From the NCBI RefSeq assembly GCF_015706575.1, contig NW_024037076.1, forward strand, positions 22,324,898-22,388,897: DNA of 64,000 nucleotides, given 5' to 3'. How positions within the stretch are numbered: the first letter of the stretch is position 1; every line of letters starts with the position of its first letter. The stretch comes from Patiria miniata. Its lineage: Eukaryota; Echinodermata; Asteroidea; Valvatida; Asterinidae. The translations under genes were made by a program, and so were the position numbers. This document shows positions 55,351-64,000 of this stretch, in pieces. The notes beneath the pieces are model-generated. The model worked only from the letters and a program-made list of their open reading frames with translations, did not search any database and was not told the origin of the DNA.

Positions 55351-55425
55351 ACCGACATATAAACGCAAGAAGGGCAAACCTAATTTGATTTATATCACCC
55401 GACGCAAAATTTTATCTTATAATAG
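55294..55425. repeat. 56-bp inverted repeat
   Basis: Arms 55294-55349 and 55370-55425 (CTATTATAAGATGGAATTTT... and its complement) with about four differences and a 20-nt centre containing CACCGACATATAAACGC. It joins two head-to-head ends of the tRNA-like repeat. Confidence 0.85.
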
Positions 55426-55975
55426 ATTTTCGCTGTTTCATCAGCTCTTGGATTCGAACGCTGGCTAAACTTATGGCCTCCTTTTATAAATTTTGGTATA
55501 TAGTGTTCAAATATTCGTGACTTGAATTGACTCGAGCTAAATGTTTGACTTGACTTGACTCGACTCGACCTTTCAACCTAATGACTCGACTCAACTCGAG
55601 TCACTTCTTTAAAATGAATCGACTCGACTCGAGTCACTTCTTTAAAATGACTCAACTCGACTCGAGTCACAAAAATCAGTGACTCGCTACAACTCTGTTT
55701 ACTACCCACAGTACCTTGCAGCCCGCCCGCCATCTTCCTCTTTTCGCTTAGCGGCGCTATGTGAAAGATGTATTTTTACCGAGCTCTTGATTTGCTCATA
55801 CAGTACTTCTTCTTTCTCCAGCAATTCACTTTAGCTAACTTCATGGTTTTTATTTAACTATTTTGTCTTCTGTTGTCGTTTCTACAAAACTAGTGAGTTT
55901 TTGTGATGTTTGGTCAGTTTTCTCGCGGTATTTCTTTGGTCGTTATTGGTACATTTCGGGAGTGAAGCCTAGCAC

Positions 55976-56345
55976 AGCACAGAGTTGCTGGTCGCTCACT
56001 TACACGGCTTTTACAAGACCATGTCCCTGGGGCTTCACACAGGTTGCAAGTAACTCACACCGTACCCAACTAGCGAGGCTCTACACAGGTTGTAAGATAC
56101 TCGCTTCCTACATTTATACAACCATTTTTTAACAAGACTTTGCACAGGCTGCAAGTAACTCATGTCATACTGAGCAAGTGGGTTGTTTTGCACAGGCTGC
56201 AAGTACATGTCATGACCGTTTGCGTCACGGGCTGAAAGTCACACACGCTGTACCAAACGAGTCAGGCTTTACAAGAGGGAGCGTCGCACGAATTTTAAGC
56301 GGCTCACCACTTATCTACGCTACAAGTTACCGAACTATAAGCATG
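55976..56345. repeat. degenerate tandem repeat of CACAGGTTGCAAGTAACTCA units
   Basis: Around six diverged units of 50-60 bp. Single related units flank the RTE-like LINE at 58240-58270 and 63755-63805, so the LINE appears to have inserted into this array. Confidence 0.6.
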
Positions 56346-58261
56346 ATACCGGTATTTTGCTACTTACAGGCATGAGAATTTTCCGTTTTTAAACGGAATT
56401 CCGTTTATTTTTCATCAAAATTTGTGGTCTCCGAGTTCAATGTGAATTTGAAATAAAATTGGGGGGGGGGGGGTGAGGGGTCACACATGTATTTCCAGTC
56501 AGGACCTGGAATTTTCCTCATAATTAGAAGTTATTTCGAGTGCTTGGAACTTCAGAAGTCAGAAAAATATTTTTTCATCGTGCCCGGGACTCTTTCATCG
56601 CAATGTTCTATTCATTTGCGTTCACAAATGAATACGACACGGGAGTGTTCCCCGATGATCCAGTTAGCTCCGCGTATCCAGTTAGATAGCGCGTATTGAC
56701 CAATCAGAGCCGAGTAAATGATCACCCAACATCAGTCAGCCATGGTGGATATACATTGTAAATCTACGTGAGAGAGTATGTAACACACCCATGTGTTGTC
56801 TGACTGGAGTGCTACAAATCTTGCTTTCGTGGCAACAGATGCTGATTTGTTTTGTCTTAAGAATGAACATGTCTGTTTTTACCTCAAAAACCATGCAAAA
56901 ACTATCACATTTTTGTGATTTCTAGTGAGTATTAACGTTAAAAATTCAAGTTTCATAACTTTCTTCAAAAATTATTAGTCAAAACCAAAGAACCTCTAGC
57001 GCCGTAGGAAACGAAGTTGATATTTTTAGGGATGAATCCATTAATTTTGTAAGGGGTGATTTAGTCCCTGTTTTTCAAGAAAAAAAATATATTACTTAAT
57101 AAAGAAATGTTTTGAACACCATAAAAAGTATTAGTTGTCTTTTTTTTTTTTAACAGCGGAAATATTGGTAATAATTGTTCCCAAGAAAGTACACCCCTTC
57201 ATTACCACAAATGGTGTGGTCCGCTAGGGAAAGCACATGCATCATGCAGCTGCACTATCATGCATGCCATGGAGGATTCCTCCATATCACATACGACTAA
57301 GTGGCAAGCGTCGAAGACAGCTTTCACCGTACTTTTTACCGCTCGATACCTTTTGAGTTCCGGTGTGTTAATGACTTTCTTAATTGATAATTCATTTCAG
57401 CAACACCTCTTTTCTTATACCAGTACATTAACTACACATGTCTTATTTTTATTCTTCAAGGCTCGGCGTATAAGCTGCCCTGCGTATAACTAGCCGCAGT
57501 AAACATTTTCATGGGCAAAATCAAAGTAGTAAGCCGCAGCTTATATTCCGAAAATTACGGTACTATTATGTTTAGTGTTACATTTACGGCAAATTGCAAG
57601 TGAAATGGAACCAGAGAGCTAAAAGCAGAGCTGATAAGGTAGGAAAGGGAGATGGCTGGTTTTGTTTTTGAAATGAAAATAAAACGTGGCTGTCCACCAC
57701 AAATTGTTTGTAAAGTCAGCATTTCATGTATTGAGATACAGAACAAAATGTTTAAATTGTATTATATTCAAATACATTACTCATTGTAACTTGGTATGAG
57801 CCATGAAGTTGGTTGAGGTTGTCATTTTCAAGCTGAAAGTGCATACATGTACATGTACTATTGAAATACATGTATGTAGTAAACAGAATATAGAAGTTTA
57901 TTAGTAAAATTTCTTACATTTTTAGTTCCTTTTTCTATAAAAATTGGTACTCCAGAATGGCTTCCAATTGCCCTTTCAATTGCTAAAACCCAGGAGCTTT
58001 TTCAATTGCTAAAACCCAGGCCCTAAGGCGGGCCCCTGGACCCCCGGCCGTGAGCCGCGAGAGCTACGCTCGCTTCGCTCGCTGCGCTTCGCATTGGTAC
58101 ATTATATTTTCAGTTTTTTTTCTCTCAGTCCATTCTCATGCCTGTACTTAACAAATCTGTCACACTGCAGCACATTCAAAACAAACGCCGTTATGTAACC
58201 GGCAGTTCCGTTATCTTACACCCGTGTCACTGTATCGAAGGAGTCAGGCTTTGCACAAGTT
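56346..58261. other. no gene recognised
   Basis: Contains a G13 tract at about 56461 and a GC-rich stretch at 57990-58095 (GGCGGGCCCCTGGACCCC then GCTCGCTTCGCTCGCTGCGC) similar in style to 60310-60370 and 60680-60740, probably DNA-element debris. Confidence 0.4.
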
Positions 58262-58282
58262 GCAAGCCACTCATCATCATCA

Positions 58283-58405
58283 TCATCTTTCGGCTGCGGA
58301 GCAGTCGACTACAAGCTTCTTCCATTTACTGCGATCATGGGCAAGTGTTGCGATTTGGTCTGGTCGCAGCATGCCATCACTATCTCCAAGCAAGCGTTGA
58401 ATATA
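58283..58405 (-). pseudogene. RTE-like LINE ORF, C-terminal end
   Basis: YIQRLLGDSDGML..IATLAHDRSKWKKLV then VDCSAAER and the stop. Separated from the rest of the ORF by the 1.1-kb insertion. Confidence 0.85.
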
Positions 58406-59522
58406 AGACCCCGTTCCCACTTGATCCACCAATTGGGGGATCTGATCCACCTTTTGCCAAATTGCCGGATCAGATCCCCCAAATGGTGGATCAGATCCGG
58501 CAATTGTGTATAGTGGGAACGCTAACCGTTATGAGGTGGATCTGGATCAGATCCACCTTTTCTGATCCACCTCTGGACCAGGATACAAATCCCCCAATTG
58601 GTGGATCAGATCCTGCAATTGGTGGATCACGATCAGATGGGAACGCAAAAGGTGGATCTGATCCGGCAATTTGACCTGTCATCATCCGCCCGGTGCATGA
58701 GTGGCGCGAAAATGTTGTGGTCTTATGAACGAAGAAACACGTTTTCAGGCGTGTAGATCGTGTGAAATTTCCAGCGTATACAACATGCACAATAAACAAC
58801 CGCTGAACTACGGGCTAGCACCGCGCATGCACCAGCGCACGTGGTATATCCTAAAACTACACTAGGCCTTTTACAATTTTTGTTAAATGTTCTTCCATTT
58901 CTAAACCTTTTTCATTCAAGAAATTTTTCTTATTTTTCCATCCATAAATGACTCTGAGTCCGCACTCACCAAAACACTACACTTGGCACAGAATCATGGA
59001 AAAGCTTACGAGTATGCGATGAGAATAGTGCCGATAACGCGGTACGTACGGCGGTGACAAATCTGTAGTATTGATTATAGAAAATTGGAAAATGATGTCG
59101 GAGTACATCATGTGACCATTTCTAACCAATGAGAAGCTTCAGAACCAGGGAATCCTTTATCGATGCATTGGTTTCTGCCATGATGTCACACAATGAGCGG
59201 CGCTGGGCTGTTCGATTTCACCAGTTAATTTATGCACGCACGGATCCGTGATTTATGTTGGTGAATTCGCCGCGTAATTTTTGTCGGTGAATTCTGATAG
59301 CGCTGTTTGAAAACTGACCCATCCTGGCCTAGTATGCAACACTGGCACAGAGCGCGCGTAATTCTGAACTCAGTGACCCTTCGGACTCGACATTTCCGTT
59401 CAAAAAGGTGGATCAAGCATAAGTGGGAACGCGACTTGCGGTTTCGTTGCGGTAAGATAACTATCACGCCAAAATGCCGGATCTTGATCCACCTTTTCCA
59501 AATTCAAGTGGGAACGCGGTGA
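58406..59522. mobile_element. DNA element with CGTTCCCACTTGA ends inserted in the LINE
   Basis: Left CCCCGTTCCCACTTGATCCACC and right TTCAAGTGGGAACGCGG are inverted repeats. The first 280 bp is full of GGATCAGATCC/GGTGGATC words in both orientations. No transposase. It splits the LINE ORF between ..CTSYLT and YIQRLL..; the exact duplication is not resolved. Confidence 0.75.
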
Positions 59523-60059
59523 TAGTTAGGTATGATGTGCATTGTCTTGCTGGTTTCCTTCTCCCCTGGGGTGGTGTATAAAGGGCATACACTCTTGCAG
59601 GCTCATCGTCTGGCATGCGGAGTATGTGCCCAAGGAACTTGAGCTGCCGAGTTCTTACACGCTCCACAAGAGGGTTTGAGTTGGTCATAGTATAGATGGT
59701 GGCATTGGGGACATGGTTGGTGCGCTTGATGCTCAGCATAATGCGGTAGCAAGAGGTGGCAAAAGCGTTTATTTTACTTTCCATGTCTTTGGAGATTACC
59801 CATGTCTCACATCCATAGAGGAGAACTGTGATGCATGTTGTGTTGAACAACTTCATTTTGGTGATAATTGGTAAGGAGGGGCTTCTCCACAGCTGTTCCA
59901 ACTTCCAAAAAGTCGTCCAGGCCAGTGCCTTGCGTCTTTTGAGGTCGGTTGCGCTGGATGCTACCATGGATCCCAGATATTTAAAATCAGTCACATGTTT
60001 TATTGGACTGCTGTGGACATGAAGTGAGGGGGAAGGCTCACAATGCGATGTAATGTACT
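59523..60059 (-). pseudogene. RTE-like LINE ORF, post-RT region
   Basis: [51 protein letters not shown] and PPQGRRKPARQ in one open frame. Interrupted upstream by the hAT insertion and downstream by the second insertion. Confidence 0.9.
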
Positions 60060-60067
60060 CCGTCTTG

Positions 60068-61359
60068 CAGGCGCGTACACAGGGGGGGTGTTTTGGCTGT
60101 TAAACACCCCCCTTTGCCATGTAAAAATATGGAGGGAAAAGAGAGTTATGTGACCGAGCGCGGAACAATTACAAATTATGTGCATGTTCTCAACTTTAAG
60201 CTTTGAATACAGCTAGAAGACACTTTATAAGAGCAAGAGTATATAGGCCTATATGTATTTGAAACAAATGAAACAAAATATCCCCTCATAATTTTAAAAA
60301 CTTCTGCTAAAAAAAAAGCGGGCCCCGGACCCCACGCCGTAAAGTGCTTCGCGCTCCGCGCTCCGCGCTCGCATTAGTCCTCCGGCCAAATTCCCTCTAT
60401 GCTATAATTTCACCCTAGCGGTGCCCCCACCTTATTTGTACCTTCAGCAGCGAATGGCTCTACAAGTGGCCTAAATCCCTTTCCAAAATAGAAAATTGTG
60501 AAAAAATACGGAGATGGAACATGGTTCTCAACTTTGAGTAGGCCTACATAACAAACTTTATAAAGAACAACAAAATAACAAATTTAAATGGAATTTTCGA
60601 TGTTTAAAACATTTTCTAAATGGTGGAAGTGGCCAGGAATCGCCTCAGATTGCACCACAGAGCATCTAAAATCCAAATTTTTTCGGGGCCCTTAAGCGGG
60701 CCCTGGACCCCACGCCGTAAGGGCTTCGCGCTGCGTGCTCGCAGGTCCTGGACCCTTCATTACAATTCTAGGCCCCCCCGGCAAATGGCAGTCTTAATCC
60801 GCCCCTGTGAGAGCGCATACGTATCCTGTATCTGAAGTTTGGCTTTAGGGGTGGGGGCGGTTTACACAAAGATTCCCAACGGATGAGAATCATGAGATCC
60901 AGGGTACGAAGCTGAGTAATTTTAGCCAATTACAAGAACAGATCCTAGCACTTCCGCAGCCCGTGTCACTTTTTTTCTTGAATTTCTTCTTCTTTTTTTT
61001 GTTTAAATGCTGTTGAGGGAGGGGACTGCCCACATTGACCCCTTTACTCATATGTTCATCATAAACTTTAAAGACACAGAAAATGTTTCTTTTTTTCCTT
61101 TTTTACTATGCTTTAGCTCAAAAAGATAACTGATGGTCGTGGGTTCCCGGCCCCTCGAGTTTAACCCTTCGAAATATACCCTCTTTTATTTCTGGCGCCA
61201 ACACAAACTCCCGACTTTTATTTTAGCGTTAAGTTTAGCCCACTGATACTATTTTTATTTCTGGCGCCAACACAATTTACCATCTTCATTTCTAGCGTCA
61301 TAAATGATGATATCCAATTTTGAAACACCCCCCTTGAAAAAATCCTGCGTACACCACTG
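60068..61359. mobile_element. hAT-type element inserted in the LINE, perfect target duplication
   Basis: Ends CAGGCGCGTACACAGG and CCTGCGTACACCACTG. Perfect 8-bp duplication CCGTCTTG (60060-60067 and 61360-61367). GGGGGGGTGTTT near both ends. Contains GC-rich GGGCCCCGGACCCCACGCCG blocks at about 60318 and 60690 and a segment (60610-60720) similar to the interior of the 36520-36836 MITE, so debris of another hAT lies inside. Confidence 0.93.
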
Positions 61360-62695
61360 CCGTCTTGGGTACATTAATTATGAGGCCAACGCCTTCTGCT
61401 ACTGAAGCTGTCTTGGATAACTGTGCCTGGGCCCGTGGTAACGTAGACTCAAAAAGGGCGATGTCGTCAGCAAAGTCAAGGTCATTAAGCTGCTTTGCCG
61501 GATATCTCCTAGATAGACGTGGGTGAGTTACAACTCCAGAATCCAAACCAGCGGTGGCTTTGTTTAGAAGGTAGTCAACAACTATGATGAACACAAAAGG
61601 AGCAAGCACATCCCCTTGCAGAACTCCAGTGGATACATCAAAAGGCTCTGAGATTCTTCCACCCACCATAACAGCTCTTCGAGAGTTAACATACATGGCT
61701 TGAATGGCGCTAACCACTGCTTCGGGTATGCCATAGTGGCGTAATATGGAAAACATTACAGCTCTGTTGATGGAGTCAAAGGCTTTCCTGAAGTCAATAA
61801 AGGTGACAGCAAGAGGAAGTCGGTGGTCTTTGAAGCCTTCCATTACCCTTCGAAGGACGTGAATCTGCTGAGCACAACTGCGTCCCGTACGGAAGCCAGC
61901 TTGGTTGCTCCTCAGTATTGGATCAATGACGGGGGGAATCCTGTTGAGCAGAATTTTGTTGAAAACATTTGCAGCTATTGATGTGATACTGATCCCGCGG
62001 TAGTTAGTCATGAGAGAGAGATCCCCTTTCTTGGGCACTGGTACGATGACATTTATGGTCCACTGATGCGGTGGTGATAATGTTGTATACGCCTCAACAC
62101 AGAAATTATGGATGGCGTCTATCATCTGATCACCTCCACTCTGTAGAGGTTCAGCAGTTATTGCACAATCAAGACCCGCTGCCTTGTTGGTTCTCAAAGC
62201 TTTGATGGCTTTGGCTGTCTCATACCATGAAGGAGAGTCGGTGATGATGGGCAAGTCCTTCACAGCAGGTGGGGGTAGCTCCGATGGAGGGCCATTTTCA
62301 TTATTGAGTAAGGAGCTGAAATATTTGCTCCACTCTGAAAGCAGTTCTGAATCACTAGCAGGGACTGTTCCATCGCTCTTTCTGACTTTGACACTTGTTC
62401 TTTTGTCATTTCCCGAGAGATCATGGATAATTTTCCATGTAGTGGTGTAGTCTCCCATTTCATCTGCTAGCTTGAGATCATCTATCTGTTTGTTGAGTGC
62501 GGCATTTTCATCCCTCTTGTATGATTCGTTCAGAGAGGTGTTAAGTTTCCTCCACTTCTCCCTTGATTGTTGTGATTTTGATATTGAGTACCTCTTTTTG
62601 GCCTCTTCTCTTTCATCTTTGAGTTTCATGGTTTTTTCTGACACCCAGCTTGGCATTTCACATGGTCTGCGTTCCCCGATCACATTTTCAACCAC
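61360..62695 (-). pseudogene. RTE-like LINE reverse transcriptase
   Basis: Long open minus-strand frame; the protein proper ends at the insertion near 61360, after which the reading is into the hAT element. Motifs: NKAAGLDCAITAEPL, VPVPKKGDLSLMTNYRGISI, FIDFRKAFDSIN (A), STGVLQGDVLAPFVFIIVV (B), LDFADDIALFES (C, catalytic DD), GLIINVPKT. Catalytic residues are intact. Confidence 0.93.
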
Positions 62696-62882
62696 TTCCT
62701 TTACAGCGGTTTCGAAGCTGTCATACCGTTCAGAAATTGTTGAAGTGATGTCATTCTGGAGTGCTTCAAATCTGTTGGATAGTTGAGTTGAAACTTCTCC
62801 TTGATGGCAGGGTCTTGCAGTCTCTTCCAGTTGAACTTTGGTCGTCGAGATGGCCTACCCTTGCTAGTTCTAAGACTGGTGA

Positions 62883-63767
62883 CTAGGGTAATGCTGACAA
62901 TGCGATGGTCAGAATCCGTAGAGAGTTAACCCACTTGTTGTTTATCAAGATGTGATCCAGCTGATGCACAGAGCCCGAGGGGTGATGCCATGACCAGAGT
63001 CGTGATCTAGGCTGGGGGAATCTCACTTGTGCTGGACGCAAGTTGTTTTCTTCACACATGGTGACTAGCCGCTCACCATTGTCATTTGTGGTCTCATAAA
63101 AGCAGTGTCGTCCTACAACTGTCGGGTGATGGGAATGGCTGTCTAGTCCAACTCTAGCGTTGAAGTCACCTAGGACTAAGTGGATGTTGTGCCTCTTGAC
63201 TTGGTCCAAGTGGTCATTCAGTGAAGTGTAGAATGCATCCTTGTCAGAAACGGCCGAGCACTCCGTTGGAGCATACACAATGGTGATGGTTAACTGGGGA
63301 TTTCCATAGAATGTTGCTGTTAGAATTCTGTTGGTGATGACGTGAACACACTGGAGACATTTGTAGATGTGTTTAGACATGAGTAGTCCAACGCCCCCCA
63401 ATCTCCTGTCAGTGGCTGAGCTGTAAACAAGTACCCAGTTCTTATCATCAGACCATAGCTCTTCAGTTGGGTAGGAGGTAATTAGCCGATGCTCTTGTAT
63501 GCCGACTATATCAATACCAGCATCAGCACAACCAAAGAACAGCTGATGGGTTTTCCCTTGTTGATATAGGGTACGAACATTGTAGGTGGACACAACAAGG
63601 GGTTTGAAGGTAGGCAGACGACGCTTATCAGGACCAACGGTCCGTGATGACTTTCCGGTTTCCCGCTGGCCCGTCATGGAGTCATTAGTAGATGGATGCC
63701 CAGCTGCCTTCGTTGTAGTATTTAGATTTATTCTTGTAGTTTTCGTAATCGTTTCTTTGCCGCTCAC
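62883..63767 (-). pseudogene. RTE-like LINE apurinic endonuclease domain
   Basis: Starts at the ATG at 63767. Motifs VVSTYNVRTLYQQGK (Asn), GIQEHRL (Glu), RRLGGVGLLMSK, ITIVYAPTE, LVLGDFNARVG (Asp-Asn), WHHPSGSVHQLDHILI. The final SDHR-type motif is displaced by a frameshift close to 62900. The mostly intact order suggests recent activity of the family. Confidence 0.92.
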
Positions 63768-63770
63768 CCC

Positions 63771-64000
63771 TTACCTACACTACAAGTTACCAACCCATTA
63801 GCATGATATAATCCAAAAATCATGGGTTAAAAGTCATGAAGTTCAACACTGTCAAAGAGGCTCCATCTTAAAGGGTAGTTCATTAGTTTTTCCTTGATAT
63901 CTATATCTTATTTGCATCTCTTCAATCATGAACGACCGAGCACCTTTGATTTCAAAACAAAGGCCAACAAACCCCTGTTTCCAAGTTAGCTGAAAAAGTG
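63771..64000. other. right edge, intron of the NEK gene
   Basis: CACTACAAGTTACCAACCCA..AGCATGATAT matches 56317-56347. Beyond it there is no recognised feature and no RCC1 exon before the window ends. Confidence 0.45.

Larger units (their letters stand above)
54718..55697. mobile_element. hAT-type GACTCGAGTC-rich element, second good copy, interrupted
   Basis: Ends CAGAGTTGTAATGACTC and GACTCGCTACAACTCTG, flanked by TTTATTAC (54710-54717) and TTTACTAC (55698-55705), an 8-bp duplication with one mismatch. Same family as 17828-21151. The tRNA-like repeat is inserted at about 55095-55425. Confidence 0.82.
58271..63770 (-). mobile_element. RTE-like LINE, near full length, broken by two DNA transposons
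   Basis: On the minus strand an APE endonuclease (62883-63767), RT (61360-62695), post-RT region (59525-60059) and C-terminus (58283-58405) follow in the order of an RTE-type ORF. The C-terminus reads RSKWKKLVVDCSAAER and is followed by a (TGA/ATG)n tail at 58271-58285, as expected for RTE-type elements. The insertions are 58406-59522 and 60068-61359; removing them restores continuity of the protein order. Only about two frameshifts (near 62790 and 62900) are seen outside the insertions, so this is a fairly young copy. Confidence 0.88.

Overview
The window is animal genomic DNA: AT-rich, very intron-dense, with GT/AG-spliced exons of 77-396 nt separated by introns of about 1-11 kb that are packed with transposons. 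The mix of non-LTR elements (RTE-like, CR1/L2-like, Jockey-like and R2/R4-like with a restriction-like endonuclease), a Ty3/gypsy element, many hAT and pogo-type non-autonomous DNA elements and frequent TACATGTA palindromes suggests a marine invertebrate. An echinoderm or another invertebrate deuterostome is my best guess and a mollusc is possible; this is inference from repeat style, not proof.

One host gene runs along the whole + strand. Twelve exons between 1972 and 53328 join with consistent phases into 605 codons plus 2 nt and encode a NEK8/NEK9-type protein. From the N-terminus it has an acidic/polar leader, a small domain resembling bacterial DUF4347 with a caspase-clan-like His/Cys pattern (H116, C171), a complete NEK-type Ser/Thr kinase domain (about 242-499) and the start of an RCC1-type beta-propeller (from about 529). 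The gene runs off the right edge; the remaining RCC1 blades and the stop codon are not here. Upstream of exon 1 is a decayed RecQ-like helicase fragment (665-850), possibly inside a DNA element.

Layout. 1-1971: upstream DNA with a possible TIR element. Intron 1 (2368-7381): two minisatellites, one a 44-bp array with higher-order structure, and a MITE. Introns 2-4: a LINE tail with (TCAAG)n, a 116-bp hairpin and two pogo-type elements. Intron 5 (13399-17583): a TIR element, a LINE 3' fragment and tandem repeats carrying AGGTCA half-sites. Intron 6 (17688-27521): hAT elements nested three deep, a CRE-rich composite repeat and a second nested hAT pair. Intron 7: a CR1/L2-like LINE. Intron 8 (31122-38918): an R2/R4-like LINE, a Jockey-like LINE, a hAT MITE and a near-perfect 164-bp palindrome. 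Introns 9-10: hairpin and MITE. Intron 11 (42413-53173): a complete but decayed Ty3/gypsy element with both LTRs and a Jockey-like LINE inside its gag, an R2/R4-like fragment and a repeat with a tRNA-like segment. Intron 12 (53329 onward): a hAT element interrupted by the tRNA-like repeat, then a near-complete RTE-like LINE on the minus strand broken by two DNA transposons.

The most notable item is the NEK gene: a clan-CD/DUF4347-like domain fused to a catalytically intact NEK kinase and an RCC1 propeller.
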